Below, piece by piece: positions 18,874 through 28,709 of a DNA stretch of 64,000 nt. The first letter of the stretch is position 1, and each line of letters begins with the position of its first letter. Under the pieces are notes generated by a model. That model did not search any database. It saw only the letters and a list, made by a program, of their open reading frames with translations, and was not told the DNA's origin. This stretch comes from Alphaproteobacteria bacterium 46_93_T64 (lineage in GTDB: Bacteria > Pseudomonadota > Alphaproteobacteria > Sneathiellales > Sneathiellaceae): NCBI GenBank assembly GCA_002163135.1, contig MAAN01000024.1, positions 1-64,000 on the forward strand. Direction: 5' to 3'. The position numbers and the translations under genes were made by a program.

Positions 18874-20541
18874 ATGAGCTTTATTCCTGGTGATAAATAC
18901 AAAGCGTTCGAACCAATTGATATCGCTGACCGCCAATGGCCAACAAAAATCATCGATAAGGCACCAATTTGGTGTTCTGTCGATTTGCGAGATGGCAATC
19001 AAGCACTTGTTGAACCTATGGGGCATGAACGTAAATTACGCATGTTCCGTCATTTGGTTGGCTTGGGCTTTAAAGAAATTGAAGTTGGTTTTCCATCTGC
19101 CTCACAAACAGATTTTGATTTTGTCCGCTTCCTGATCGACAATAACGAAATTCCAGAGGGTGTTAAAATTCAGGTTTTGACGCAAGCCCGTGAAGAACTG
19201 ATCCGCCGGACGTTTGAATCCATTGAAGGCTGTAAAGAAGCGATCGTACATTTGTACAACTCAACATCCACGTTGCAGCGCCGCGTTGTCTTCGATCTGG
19301 ATAAAGAGGGTATCAAGCAAATCGCTATTAAAGGTGCCAAGCTCGTTCGTCAGTTAGCAGATGAAATGCCTGAAACCAAAGTGCAAATGGAATATTCTCC
19401 TGAAAGCTTCACACAAACCGAGCTGGATTACGCCTGTGAAGTTTGTACGGCCGTCATGGAGATCTGGAAGCCAACTGAAGATAATAAGATCATCTTTAAC
19501 CTGCCTGCGACAGTAGAAGTTGCGGGACCAAACGTTTATGCAGATCAAATTGAATGGATGCATCGCAATTTGCCAAACCGCGATAAAGTTATTCTGTCTT
19601 TACACCCTCATAACGACCGAGGAACAGGCGTTGCTGCGGCTGAGTTTGGTATCATGGCGGGTGCTGACCGTGTCGAAGGCACATTGTTTGGCAATGGTGA
19701 ACGTACAGGCAATGTGGACATTATTAATATTGCAATGAACATGTATACGCAGGGTGTGAACCCGGAACTTGATTTTAGCGATATCAACGAAGTCGTACGG
19801 ACTGTTGAATATTGTAATCAGTTACCTGTCCATCCACGTCATCCATATGGCGGTGAACTTGTGTTTACGGCTTTCTCTGGTTCACATCAGGATGCTATTA
19901 AGAAAGGTTTTTCTTCTCGAAAACAAGCTAATAGCGATCTTTGGGAAATTCCATATTTGCCGATTGATCCGGCAGACCTTGGCCGAAACTATGACGCGGT
20001 TATTCGTGTGAACAGCCAGTCCGGTAAAGGCGGCGTTGCGTATTTGCTGCAAGAAGATTATGGGATTGAACTTCCTCGCATGTTGCAGATTGAGTTCAGT
20101 AAAATCATTCAGGCGATTGGTGATGAAACCGGCAAAGAACTTACATCAGAATTTATCTACAGTACGTTCGTTGATCAGTACCTCGAAGCATCTGGCGTTG
20201 TTGATTTTGTAAATCACCAAACGACGGTTGAAGCCGGTGGATCAGATCGTCGCAAGCTGACGGCTACTATCAAGCAAGGCGGTACAGAGAAAACCATTGA
20301 AGGTACTGGAACTGGCCCTATCGACGCCTACATGAGTGCACTTAAAGACAATGTTGGCATTGAACTTACAGTGAATGATTATCGCGAACACACAACAGGC
20401 TTTGGTGCAGATGCTGTGGCTGTTGCTTACGTTGAAATGCGTGATGTCGATGGAAATCCGGTATTCGGTGTCGGCCGTCATGCAAATATTGTAACAGCGT
20501 CACTTAAAGCAATTACCAGTGCGGTAAACCGTGCAGGTTAG
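18874..20541 (+). CDS. leuA: 2-isopropylmalate synthase, long (LeuA2) type
   Basis: First committed step of leucine synthesis: acetyl-CoA plus 2-ketoisovalerate to 2-isopropylmalate. 555 aa; start MSFIPGDKYKAFEPIDIADR and SVDLRDGNQALVEPM are of the actinobacterial/fungal-like type 2 family. HMGL-like TIM barrel with catalytic VDLRDGNQ and metal-binding HPHNDRGTGVA, NGERTGNVD; the C-terminal regulatory domain (about 430-555) normally binds leucine for feedback inhibition. GAGGA at 18861-18865 is the ribosome binding site. A single gene with a leader upstream and a terminator downstream. Confidence 0.96.
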   Translation: MSFIPGDKYKAFEPIDIADRQWPTKIIDKAPIWCSVDLRDGNQALVEPMGHERKLRMFRHLVGLGFKEIEVGFPSASQTDFDFVRFLIDNNEIPEGVKIQVLTQAREELIRRTFESIEGCKEAIVHLYNSTSTLQRRVVFDLDKEGIKQIAIKGAKLVRQLADEMPETKVQMEYSPESFTQTELDYACEVCTAVMEIWKPTEDNKIIFNLPATVEVAGPNVYADQIEWMHRNLPNRDKVILSLHPHNDRGTGVAAAEFGIMAGADRVEGTLFGNGERTGNVDIINIAMNMYTQGVNPELDFSDINEVVRTVEYCNQLPVHPRHPYGGELVFTAFSGSHQDAIKKGFSSRKQANSDLWEIPYLPIDPADLGRNYDAVIRVNSQSGKGGVAYLLQEDYGIELPRMLQIEFSKIIQAIGDETGKELTSEFIYSTFVDQYLEASGVVDFVNHQTTVEAGGSDRRKLTATIKQGGTEKTIEGTGTGPIDAYMSALKDNVGIELTVNDYREHTTGFGADAVAVAYVEMRDVDGNPVFGVGRHANIVTASLKAITSAVNRAG

Positions 20542-20566
20542 TTTTTGATCTAATGTTTCAATAGAA

Positions 20567-20595
20567 AAAGCTCGGATTATTCCGGGCTTTTTTTT
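20567..20595 (+). terminator. Intrinsic terminator after leuA
   Basis: AAAGCTCGG (20567-20575) pairs with CCGGGCTTT (20582-20590) over a six-base loop and runs into eight T. It isolates leuA from the downstream ureohydrolase gene. Confidence 0.9.
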
Positions 20596-20636
20596 GCTAA
20601 GGCTCCGCATTGTCGGCCATGATAAGGAAGTTTTTA

Positions 20637-21563
20637 ATGCGTACTGAACGAGAAGGTATTTTTGTCCCGCCGCTGACTTTCGCGAGATTAGATTACAGTC
20701 AGGACTTTGAAAAAGCAGATGTCGCGATCTTAGGTATGCCTTTTGACTGCGGTAATCATCCTACCCGTCTGGGTGCGCGGCTTGGGCCCAATGCGATCCG
20801 TGAACAATCTATACTTACTCTGGAATTGATTGAAGATGCAGCCCCAGATCCTCTCGAACATCTGAAGGTGGTTGATGCGGGAGACGTGAATTTTGGGTCC
20901 GGCGGTCTTGCTCACATTCATACCTTTTACGATCGGGCGGAAAGGGCGATGAGGGAAATACTCAGCAAAAATTGTGTCCCTGTTACCTTGGGGGGAGATG
21001 GTGCTGTTGCATTGCCACAATTAAGAGCGGTCGCCCGAAAATATCCAGATCTTGCCGTCATTCATTTTGACGCGCATACGGATACCTATCCTCTTCGCGG
21101 TAATGACCATTATGATAACGCGACGCCCTTCACTCATGCTGCTAAGGAAGGCCTGATAGATTTGCCGGCATCCGTTCATGTCGGTGCGCGGGCGCCCGTA
21201 AATGCGAAAGCATCCATCGAATTTACCAGAGATCTTGGATATCGGGTGCTGCCTTGGTCCGAGATAGCAGAAATTCCCAGTGCAGACGCTGTCGCGAAAA
21301 TACGCGAAAATCTAGAAGGAAAACCTATCTACCTTTGTTTCGATATGGATTTCTTTGATCCATCCGTTGCACCGGGTGTCGCGACGCCTACGCCCGGTGG
21401 GCCAACGGCCTATCATGGGTTGGAGTTACTTCGAGGGTTAGCCGGATTGTCTATTGTTGCTTGTGATATCAACACCGTGAGCCCGCCCTATGATCAGTCT
21501 GGCATCACAGCCCAGTTGGCAGCGACAGTGGTGATGGAAGCAATCAATCTGATCCCGCGATAA
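20637..21563 (+). CDS. Ureohydrolase (agmatinase/arginase family), substrate unsure
   Basis: Family hydrolyses guanidino compounds to urea and an amine using two Mn ions. 308 aa from ATG 20637, chosen because AAGGAAG lies at 20624-20630; ATG 20619 and TTG 20610 are also in frame. Metal-site segments: VTLGGDGAV (about residues 116-124), HFDAHTDTYP and CFDMDFFDPSVAPG, and the agmatinase-like GMPFDCGNHPTRLGARLGP start. The first site reads GGDG where arginase/agmatinase normally have GGDH, so a metal ligand histidine is replaced by glycine. Could be agmatinase, guanidinobutyrase or another ureohydrolase. Own terminator follows. Confidence 0.8.
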   Translation: MRTEREGIFVPPLTFARLDYSQDFEKADVAILGMPFDCGNHPTRLGARLGPNAIREQSILTLELIEDAAPDPLEHLKVVDAGDVNFGSGGLAHIHTFYDRAERAMREILSKNCVPVTLGGDGAVALPQLRAVARKYPDLAVIHFDAHTDTYPLRGNDHYDNATPFTHAAKEGLIDLPASVHVGARAPVNAKASIEFTRDLGYRVLPWSEIAEIPSADAVAKIRENLEGKPIYLCFDMDFFDPSVAPGVATPTPGGPTAYHGLELLRGLAGLSIVACDINTVSPPYDQSGITAQLAATVVMEAINLIPR

Positions 21564-21585
21564 CGTTAGCATCGTTTCTAGAACT

Positions 21586-21613
21586 AAAGCCCGATTTATG
21601 CCGGGCTTTTTTT
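21586..21613 (+). terminator. Intrinsic terminator after the ureohydrolase gene
   Basis: AAAGCCCG (21586-21593) pairs with CGGGCTTT (21602-21609), then T to 21613. The stem includes the stop codon of the convergent EamA gene on the other strand and may serve both transcripts, although the T-run is on the + strand only. Confidence 0.85.
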
Positions 21614-22555
21614 ATGGAATATTTTCAAGATACGCCCATCAATAATCAGCAATCCAAAACCAATGCTAACCATCCCCAAGAGGATATTGCTTGTAAGTGT
21701 TTCCCCTAAGAATAGAACGCCAAGAATGATGGCACTAACCGGGACTAACAATGTGACGAGGGATGCGTTGGTTGCCCCTGCGTTTTTGATCAATTTAAAG
21801 TACAGAATATAAGCGTATGCCGTACATATCAAAGATAGCGATAACATGCTTATAACGGTGTTCAGGCTTAAAGATCCGAGATAGATCCATGGGGTATCAA
21901 TCACTAATACGAATGGGAGCAGGAGAAGGCTGCTACCACTGACCTGTCCCGCAGCTGTTGCAACTGGTGAAATGCCCATTTTTCCAAACCTTCTGCCGTA
22001 TACGACAGCAAGGCCGTAAGAGAGAGCAGCACCCAGCACGGCAATTTGTCCAAAGACTTCATTACCTGAAAACCCGACGTCACCGATTTTTGGGGCGAGT
22101 AGAATAGCAACTCCAGCGATCCCAAATAGAATACCCGCGATACGGCGTGGCCCTAACCTTTCAGCAGGGTCGTCTGTACTTATATGAGCAACGACGGCTG
22201 CAAATAATGGAGTGGTAGCGTTCAAAACGGCTGCGAGACCGCTGCCGATATAAACTTGTCCTCCAACGATGAGTGAAAAGGGAATAAAATTATTAACAAA
22301 TCCCATGATTAGAAACGCGCCAAGAAGGGATCTATCAAGTGGAATGGATATTCTTCTGATTTTCATGAAAAGCAACAAGAAAAGTGCCGCGAAGAACACC
22401 CGAAAGAAAACGATGCTAAGGACTGGGACTTCTTTAATAATAACGCCATTTAGAAAGAATGATCCTCCCCAAATCAGGGCGAGTAAAAGTAACAGGAACC
22501 AGTTGCCCGCGGACATGCTGGACTGACTTTGAATGTTCGGTGTAAATTGAGGCAC
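21596..22555 (-). CDS. EamA/DMT-family membrane transporter
   Basis: Inner-membrane permease of the drug/metabolite transporter superfamily, 319 aa with ten hydrophobic helices in two EamA halves (about residues 18-145 and 165-310). Key marks are the first helix FLLLLLALIWGGSFFLNGV and the tandem repeat pattern. Start is GTG 22555 with AGGAG (bases 22563-22567 on the complement) seven bases before it. Typical substrates of such proteins are amino acids or metabolites for export; the substrate here cannot be read. Confidence 0.9.
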   Translation of the reverse strand: MPQFTPNIQSQSSMSAGNWFLLLLLALIWGGSFFLNGVIIKEVPVLSIVFFRVFFAALFLLLFMKIRRISIPLDRSLLGAFLIMGFVNNFIPFSLIVGGQVYIGSGLAAVLNATTPLFAAVVAHISTDDPAERLGPRRIAGILFGIAGVAILLAPKIGDVGFSGNEVFGQIAVLGAALSYGLAVVYGRRFGKMGISPVATAAGQVSGSSLLLLPFVLVIDTPWIYLGSLSLNTVISMLSLSLICTAYAYILYFKLIKNAGATNASLVTLLVPVSAIILGVLFLGETLTSNILLGMVSIGFGLLIIDGRILKIFHKKSPA

Positions 22556-22630
22556 AGCATAACTCCTGAAAAAAATAGATTAGAAAGCGAAAATCGAAAA
22601 AAATCTTCCCGAAATCAGGGTTCCAATTTT

Positions 22631-23239
22631 TTATTTTTCATCCGTAATCAGAGTGTGTTTTGGTTGTGATTTTATACGTTGCAGCCAAGAAGAAACTGCA
22701 GGGTATTCTGAAAGATCAAAGCCACCTTCATGCGCAACATGCGTATAGGCGTAAAGCGCGATATCAGCGACTGTATAGGAGCTTCCAATAAGAAAATCAG
22801 TCTTCTGGAGCTGTTTTTCCATAACAGATAGGGCCGAGTACCCCGCAGCCAGCTTTGCATCCAGTTGTGCCTTCTGTGCGACAGTTGGACCGCCATGGGT
22901 CGTCCAGAAACGAACAACTGCAATATTTGGCTCATGACTATATTGCTCAAAGAAAAGCCATTGGAGAACACGTGCTTTTGTCAGTCGATCTTCTGGTAGG
23001 AAAGGCGTGTTTTCTGCCAGATACATTAGAATAGCATTGGATTCTGCAAGGCATTCTTCATTTTCAAGCTGTAGGAGGGGAATACGGCCATTGGCATTCA
23101 ATTTTAGAAATTCTTCAGTCTGGGTCTCGCCGTTCAGGATGTCTTTTTCGACATATCTGTAAGGAAGATCCAACTGGCTAAGAAGAAGTCTAATTTTATA
23201 GCCGTTGCCAGATGGCAAGAAATCATAAAGCGTATACAT
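22631..23239 (-). CDS. Glutathione S-transferase family protein
   Basis: Cytosolic GST fold, 202 aa: thioredoxin-like N-terminus (LYDFLPSGNGYKIRLLL, then NGRIPLLQLENEECLAESNA with the cis-Pro and the glutathione-binding ESNA) and an all-helical C-terminal domain (about 88-200). The active-site residue would be the Ser in the PSGNGYK loop (inferred). Same strand as the EamA gene, 75 bases apart, possibly one unit. Confidence 0.9.
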   Translation of the reverse strand: MYTLYDFLPSGNGYKIRLLLSQLDLPYRYVEKDILNGETQTEEFLKLNANGRIPLLQLENEECLAESNAILMYLAENTPFLPEDRLTKARVLQWLFFEQYSHEPNIAVVRFWTTHGGPTVAQKAQLDAKLAAGYSALSVMEKQLQKTDFLIGSSYTVADIALYAYTHVAHEGGFDLSEYPAVSSWLQRIKSQPKHTLITDEK

Positions 23240-23390
23240 ATGCGCAATTCTCTCTAGTCGTGATTTCCTGTCCGCGAAAAACTTAACCGAGAAACAATCT
23301 AGATAAAAGTCTGAAAATAATTTTTTTACATCGCCTTCTTTTGATACAAGAAGGGTAGTATTCGAAATATCAAAATGAATAGGAAATGTG

Positions 23391-24059
23391 ATGCAGGGTT
23401 CGCCATTAAAATTAGTGGTTTTTGACTGCGACGGTACGTTGGTCGACAGTCAATACAATATCATTCATTGCATGGAGCAGTCCTTCAAGGCTTGCGATTT
23501 GATCCCGCCGGAAGATCCTGCCGTTAGGTCGATTATTGGACTAAACCTGGACGAAGCAATTCACCATCTAATGACCGACAAAGAAGATGCCGATTTGCTC
23601 CACCGATTAGTAGAAGGATATAAAGCTGCTTTCAGGGAACACAGATTGAAACCAGATCACGAAGAGCCGCTTTTTAAAGGGACACTCGATACAATAAAAG
23701 CTCTAGATGCGGCGGGCACCTTAATGGCCGTCGCGACAGGGAAATCCATGCGGGGTCTTAAGGCTGTCGTTGAAATGCACGATTTGGGAAAATATTTTAT
23801 TTCACTGCAAACTCCTGACCATAATCCGGGTAAGCCGCACCCGCAGATGTTAGAGAAAGCGATGAAGGATGCTGGTACTCTGCCCGAAAACACCTACATG
23901 ATCGGCGACACGAGTTACGATATGATGCTTGGTAAAAACGCGAACTGCCATACTGTTGGCGTTAGCTGGGGATATCATGATGACGCAACATTGTTGGCTT
24001 CAGGTGCGGATTATTTGATCCATCGTTACGATGAACTATTTCCTATCGTACACCCTTGA
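23391..24059 (+). CDS. HAD-superfamily phosphatase (phosphoglycolate phosphatase-like)
   Basis: Haloacid dehalogenase fold with cap type C1, 222 aa. Motif I FDCDGTLVDS (nucleophile Asp), motif II ATGKS, motif III Lys in GKPHP and motif IV IGDTSYDMML are intact. Start ATG 23391 follows AGGA at 23381-23384; a GTG at 23388 is in frame. In alphaproteobacteria this HAD gene commonly lies between rluC and atp12; here it is next to atp12 but 5 kb from the rlu gene. Substrate unknown. Confidence 0.88.
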   Translation: MQGSPLKLVVFDCDGTLVDSQYNIIHCMEQSFKACDLIPPEDPAVRSIIGLNLDEAIHHLMTDKEDADLLHRLVEGYKAAFREHRLKPDHEEPLFKGTLDTIKALDAAGTLMAVATGKSMRGLKAVVEMHDLGKYFISLQTPDHNPGKPHPQMLEKAMKDAGTLPENTYMIGDTSYDMMLGKNANCHTVGVSWGYHDDATLLASGADYLIHRYDELFPIVHP

Positions 24060-24062
24060 AAA

Positions 24063-24086
24063 AGTAGACTTCTACTTGCTTTTTTA
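24063..24086 (+). terminator. Small terminator after the HAD gene
   Basis: AAGTAG (24063-24068) pairs with CTACTT (24073-24078) over an ACTT loop; GC and six T follow (24081-24086). The flanking A-run and T-run can extend the stem. Confidence 0.65.
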
Positions 24087-24158
24087 CAAATACACAGTAT
24101 AAACCAAACGACTGTTTGCTTAACTTAATTCACAATACCAAAAATTCGAAAAAATATT

Positions 24159-24854
24159 ATGAAGCGATTTTATAAAAAAGCAGAAGCTTGCGCAGTTGAT
24201 GGTGGTTTTTCCATCGTGCTTGATGGACGCTCAATCAAAACACCTGCAAAAGCTGCTTTTATCTTGCCATCGTTGGCGATTGCTGAAGAAGTTGCTTCTG
24301 AATGGGACGCCCAAAAAGATAAGGTTGACCCGTCAACCATGCCTACAATGAAATATGCTGCTACAGCCATCGACCGTGTTACCACTCAACGGGAGAAGGT
24401 GATTGACGAGATTGCAGGGTTTGGTGCGACCGATTTGGTTTGTTACCGTGCTTCTTATCCGGAATTTTTAAAAACAAAGCAAACAGACGCATGGGATCCT
24501 TTGCTGGTTTGGGTGAAGGATACCCACGGTGTAACTCTTAGAGTCACCACTGGCGTTGGCTATATTGCACAAGAGGATGAGGCGCTTGCAAAGCTAAGGG
24601 CTATCATTGACACGCAGAGTGATCTGCAACTTTCTGCCATTCATGACATCGTGAGCCTTTCAGGATCGCTGGTTGTGACACTGGCAGTTATGAGCGGAAT
24701 TTTGGATGCTCAACAGGCATTCGAGGTGAGTGAGTTGGACGAGACTCATATTATTGAAGAGTGGGGAGAAGACGCGGAATCAGCCAAGCGAAGAAAAAAT
24801 AATAAAGTCAGCTTGGAAGCCGCAATTAAATTTTTAAACCTTTGTGACCAGTGA
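24159..24854 (+). CDS. ATP12 family F1-ATPase assembly chaperone
   Basis: Homologue of mitochondrial Atp12, which holds the F1 alpha subunit during assembly; found in alphaproteobacteria and mitochondria. 231 aa: start [20 protein letters not shown] then [18 protein letters not shown] and the [19 protein letters not shown] block are signatures of the family, with YAATAIDRV and CYRA after. The 3' end is followed 42 bases later by pccB. Confidence 0.93.
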   Translation: MKRFYKKAEACAVDGGFSIVLDGRSIKTPAKAAFILPSLAIAEEVASEWDAQKDKVDPSTMPTMKYAATAIDRVTTQREKVIDEIAGFGATDLVCYRASYPEFLKTKQTDAWDPLLVWVKDTHGVTLRVTTGVGYIAQEDEALAKLRAIIDTQSDLQLSAIHDIVSLSGSLVVTLAVMSGILDAQQAFEVSELDETHIIEEWGEDAESAKRRKNNKVSLEAAIKFLNLCDQ

Positions 24855-24895
24855 CAGGTGGCCGGCAAAGAGATCGGAAAAGTCAGGGAGTAGAG

Positions 24896-26428
24896 ATGCA
24901 AGATATTATACAACAGCTTGAAGAAAAACGCGCAAAGGCCCGTCTCGGAGGCGGCCAGCGACGTATTGATACACAACATTCAAAAGGGAAATTAACTGCG
25001 CGGGAACGCATAGAATTTCTTTTGGACGAGGGATCATTCGAAGAGTGGGACATGTTCGTTGAACATCGTTGTACCGAATTTGGTATGGAAAATAATGTTA
25101 TCACCGGTGAAGGTGTTATCACGGGACACGGCACTATTCACGGCAAACTGGTTTTTGTTTTCTCTCAGGACTTTACTGTCTTTGGCGGATCACTTTCAGA
25201 ATATCACGCGAAGAAAATTTGCAAGGTTATGGATAAAGCCATGCAGGTTGGTGCGCCGATCATTGGATTGAACGATTCAGGCGGAGCCCGCATTCAAGAA
25301 GGCATTGATAGTCTTGCAGGGTATGCCGATGTCTTCCAGCGGAATGTGATGGCATCTGGTGTTATTCCTCAAATCTCAGTGATTATGGGCCCATGTGCTG
25401 GCGGTGCAGTTTACTCGCCCGCGATGACTGATTTTATCTTTATGGTTCGCGACAGCTCCTACATGTTTGTAACGGGACCGGACGTTGTGAAGACAGTTAC
25501 GAACGAGACTGTCACAGCAGAAGAGCTTGGCGGCGCTGGAACACATACAAGTAAATCCTCTGTTGCAGATAATGCCTATGATAATGACGTTGAAGCGTTG
25601 AGTGAAGTTCGCCGTCTTGTTGATATGTTGCCAGCTTCAAACCGTGAAAAATCTCCGGTCCGGGAAAGCTATGACAATCCAGATCGTAAAGAAATGTCGC
25701 TCGATACATTGGTTCCAGCCAATGCGAATAAACCATATGACATGATGGAGCTGGTCAAGAAACTCTCAGACGAGGGTGATTTTTTCGAAATACAGCCAGA
25801 TTATGCGAAAAATATCATTACCGGCTTCGCACGTATCGACGGCCAAACAGTTGGTGTAGTTGCTAACCAGCCAATGGTACTCGCAGGGTGTCTTGATATT
25901 GACAGTTCCCGTAAAGCAGCTCGCTTTGTTCGTTTTTGTGACTGCTTTAACATTCCAATTGTAACCTTGGTTGACGTGCCGGGCTTCTTGCCAGGCACAG
26001 CTCAGGAATATGGCGGAATTATCAAGCATGGTGCGAAATTACTTTATGCATATGCAGAGGCAACCGTTCCAAAAGTCACTGTGATTACACGCAAAGCCTA
26101 TGGCGGTGCTTATGACGTGATGGCGTCCAAGCATTTGCGCGGCGATGTGAATTATGCATGGCCATCGGCGGAAATCGCTGTGATGGGTGCTAAAGGTGCT
26201 GTTGAGATCATTTTCCGCTCCGAAATTGGCGATGATGAGAAAATACAGGAACGTACCGACGAGTATCAACGCAGATTTGCCAATCCATTTATCGCAGGAC
26301 ATCGTGGATTTATTGATGATGTGATTATGCCAAATAACACGCGTCATCGTATTTCCAGTTCTTTGCGTATGTTGAAAAATAAACAACTTGAAAATCCGTG
26401 GAAAAAACACGGCAACATCCCGCTTTAA
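24896..26428 (+). CDS. pccB: Propionyl-CoA carboxylase beta (carboxyltransferase) subunit
   Basis: Transfers carboxyl from biotin to propionyl-CoA giving methylmalonyl-CoA. 510 aa from ATG 24896 with AGGGAG at 24885-24890; the frame is open from 24851 but that part overlaps atp12. [20 protein letters not shown], the CoA-binding loop [19 protein letters not shown] and the C-terminal [20 protein letters not shown] plus [11 protein letters not shown] are typical of the propionyl-CoA type with the carboxylated-biotin pocket. Operon with pccA and an acylphosphatase. Confidence 0.95.
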   Translation: MQDIIQQLEEKRAKARLGGGQRRIDTQHSKGKLTARERIEFLLDEGSFEEWDMFVEHRCTEFGMENNVITGEGVITGHGTIHGKLVFVFSQDFTVFGGSLSEYHAKKICKVMDKAMQVGAPIIGLNDSGGARIQEGIDSLAGYADVFQRNVMASGVIPQISVIMGPCAGGAVYSPAMTDFIFMVRDSSYMFVTGPDVVKTVTNETVTAEELGGAGTHTSKSSVADNAYDNDVEALSEVRRLVDMLPASNREKSPVRESYDNPDRKEMSLDTLVPANANKPYDMMELVKKLSDEGDFFEIQPDYAKNIITGFARIDGQTVGVVANQPMVLAGCLDIDSSRKAARFVRFCDCFNIPIVTLVDVPGFLPGTAQEYGGIIKHGAKLLYAYAEATVPKVTVITRKAYGGAYDVMASKHLRGDVNYAWPSAEIAVMGAKGAVEIIFRSEIGDDEKIQERTDEYQRRFANPFIAGHRGFIDDVIMPNNTRHRISSSLRMLKNKQLENPWKKHGNIPL

Positions 26429-26454
26429 GGCGATAAAAGGAAAGGTATAAGAAT

Positions 26455-28431
26455 ATGTTTGAAAAAATCCTGATCGCCAACCGTGGTGAAATCGCTTGCC
26501 GTGTTATTCGTACTGCACGCGACATGGGTATCAAGACGGTTGCCGTTTATTCAGATGCTGACGATGGTGCTATGCACATGAAAATGGCGGATGAAGCCGT
26601 CCACATCGGGCCCTCTGCTGCGGCTGAAAGCTATCTGATTATAGAAAAAATCATCGATGCTTGTAAACAAACCGGCGCGCAAGCTGTGCATCCGGGATAT
26701 GGTTTCCTGTCAGAAAATCAAGCGTTTGCAGATGCGTTGGAGAAAGAAAATATCGCGTTTATCGGCCCCGGTAAAAAAGCGATTGCGTCTATGGGCGATA
26801 AAATAGCCTCCAAGAAACTGGCGCTTGGGGCTGGTGTTAATACTGTCCCGGGTCACTTGGGTCTTATCGAAAATGCAGAACATGCGGTAAAGATTTCTTC
26901 GGAAATTGGTTATCCAGTCATGATCAAAGCATCTGCTGGCGGCGGCGGCAAAGGTATGCGCGTTGCCAATAATGATGACGAAGCACGCGAGGGTTTCCAA
27001 TCGGCTAAAAACGAAGCAATTTCGAGCTTTGGCGATGACCGCATCTTCATTGAAAAATTTGTTGTGGACCCGCGCCATATTGAGATTCAAGTGTTGGCAG
27101 ATAAACACGGCAACTGCATTTATCTGGGAGAGCGTGAATGCTCTATTCAACGACGCCATCAGAAAGTTATCGAAGAGGCTCCAAGTCCCTTTTTGGATGA
27201 GACACTTCGAAAAGCAATGGGTGAGCAGGCTGTGGCTCTTGCCATGGAAGTCGACTACCATTCTGCCGGTACTGTAGAATTTATCGTTGGCGCAGATCGG
27301 AGCTTCTATTTTCTCGAAATGAATACGCGTCTGCAGGTGGAGCATCCGGTGACCGAGCTGATCACAGGGGTTGATCTGGTCGAACAAATGATCCGTGTTG
27401 CCAATGGTGAAGCATTGTCTATGACGCAGAACGATGTGAAGCTGACAGGGTGGGCGATAGAAAGCCGCTTGTACGCAGAAGATCCTTATCGTGGTTTCTT
27501 GCCATCCATCGGACGTTTGAGTAAATATAACCCCCCAGTGGGCGACAACATTCGGGTTGATACCGGCGTTACCGAAGGGTCAGAGATCACAATGTTCTAT
27601 GATCCGATGATTGCCAAGCTTTGCACCTACGGCCCAGATCGTGCGACGGCGATTTCTGAAATGAGTAAAGCGCTGGATGCCTATGATGTGCAGGGTATTG
27701 CTCATAACATCAATTTCCTGAATGCAGTTTGCAATCATCCTCGTTTTAAATCCGGAAACATAACAACTGGATTTATCGCAGAAGAATATCCGGAAGGGTT
27801 CTTTGGCGCCGATGTGGATGACGACAGCTATAGAGCAATGGTTGCGATCGCTGCGACAGTTCATCTTCGGAGTGAAACTCGGGCAACATCCGGCGTAGCT
27901 GCAACCGCAGGAAGTGAATGGGTAGTTAGTCAGGGACTTGATCGTCATACAGACATCAGCATTGAAGATGCCGAGCATGGCATGGACATTACGGTAGACG
28001 GTAAAACACTTGCTGTCCGAACTGACTGGGTTCCAGGTGTCCGTCGCTTTGAAGCAGACATCAACGGCCGTGCCGTTGTTGCGTTAGTGGAGAATGCGAG
28101 AGGGAGTGTTCAAGTAACCCACAGCGGTGCCATGATCTCTCTTTCTGTTCGCCGCCCTCGCTTGGCAGAGCTTGCCAAGTTGATGCCGGTGAAAGTCGCG
28201 CCAGACATGTCCAAGTATCTGTTATGCCCGATGCCGGGGATGATTGTTGCTGTCAATGTTGAAGCGGGCGACGAGGTGAAGGCCGGTCAACCACTTGCCG
28301 TTGTCGAAGCAATGAAAATGGAGAATATTCTTCGCGCTGAACAAGACGGTGTTGTCGCTGTTGTGAATGCAGCAGCAGGTGATACACTTGCCGTAGACGA
28401 AGTAATTCTTGAGTTCGTTCAGGACGACTAA
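26455..28431 (+). CDS. pccA: Propionyl-CoA carboxylase alpha (biotin) subunit
   Basis: ATP-dependent biotin carboxylase plus biotin carrier, 658 aa. The carboxylase domain (1-450) has MFEKILIANRGEIACRVIR, ATP loop KASAGGGGKGMR and EMNTRLQVEHPVTE; a BT linker follows; the carrier domain (about 585-658) holds the biotin lysine in VEAMKMEN. Propionate from odd-chain acids, Val, Ile and Met would enter the methylmalonyl-CoA route. The last base is shared with the acylphosphatase start. Confidence 0.95.
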   Translation: MFEKILIANRGEIACRVIRTARDMGIKTVAVYSDADDGAMHMKMADEAVHIGPSAAAESYLIIEKIIDACKQTGAQAVHPGYGFLSENQAFADALEKENIAFIGPGKKAIASMGDKIASKKLALGAGVNTVPGHLGLIENAEHAVKISSEIGYPVMIKASAGGGGKGMRVANNDDEAREGFQSAKNEAISSFGDDRIFIEKFVVDPRHIEIQVLADKHGNCIYLGERECSIQRRHQKVIEEAPSPFLDETLRKAMGEQAVALAMEVDYHSAGTVEFIVGADRSFYFLEMNTRLQVEHPVTELITGVDLVEQMIRVANGEALSMTQNDVKLTGWAIESRLYAEDPYRGFLPSIGRLSKYNPPVGDNIRVDTGVTEGSEITMFYDPMIAKLCTYGPDRATAISEMSKALDAYDVQGIAHNINFLNAVCNHPRFKSGNITTGFIAEEYPEGFFGADVDDDSYRAMVAIAATVHLRSETRATSGVAATAGSEWVVSQGLDRHTDISIEDAEHGMDITVDGKTLAVRTDWVPGVRRFEADINGRAVVALVENARGSVQVTHSGAMISLSVRRPRLAELAKLMPVKVAPDMSKYLLCPMPGMIVAVNVEAGDEVKAGQPLAVVEAMKMENILRAEQDGVVAVVNAAAGDTLAVDEVILEFVQDD

Positions 28432-28709
28432 TGAAAACAGTTCACGCAATGATAACTGGCCGCGTACAAGGGGTTGGTTATCGTGCGTGGACAATTGACG
28501 AAGCGCGCCGGCTTGGACTTAAAGGGTGGGTGCGCAATCGCCTTGATCGCTCCGTAGAGGCGATGTTCCAAGGGGATGAGGCCAATGTAGAGGCCATGTT
28601 CGAAAAATGCTGGCAGGGGCCATTAATGGCCCGAGTGGTTGATATTCGGAAAAGAGATAAGGCCGAGGGCGAGATTTTTGACAGCTTTACGTCAAAATCG
28701 ACCCTTTAG
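28431..28709 (+). CDS. acyP: Acylphosphatase
   Basis: Small alpha/beta enzyme cleaving carboxyl-phosphate bonds. 92 aa with the signature [14 protein letters not shown] (catalytic Arg) and [17 protein letters not shown] (catalytic Asn). One-base overlap with pccA suggests co-expression; its 3' end overlaps the convergent lipB by 23 bases. Confidence 0.92.
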   Translation: MKTVHAMITGRVQGVGYRAWTIDEARRLGLKGWVRNRLDRSVEAMFQGDEANVEAMFEKCWQGPLMARVVDIRKRDKAEGEIFDSFTSKSTL

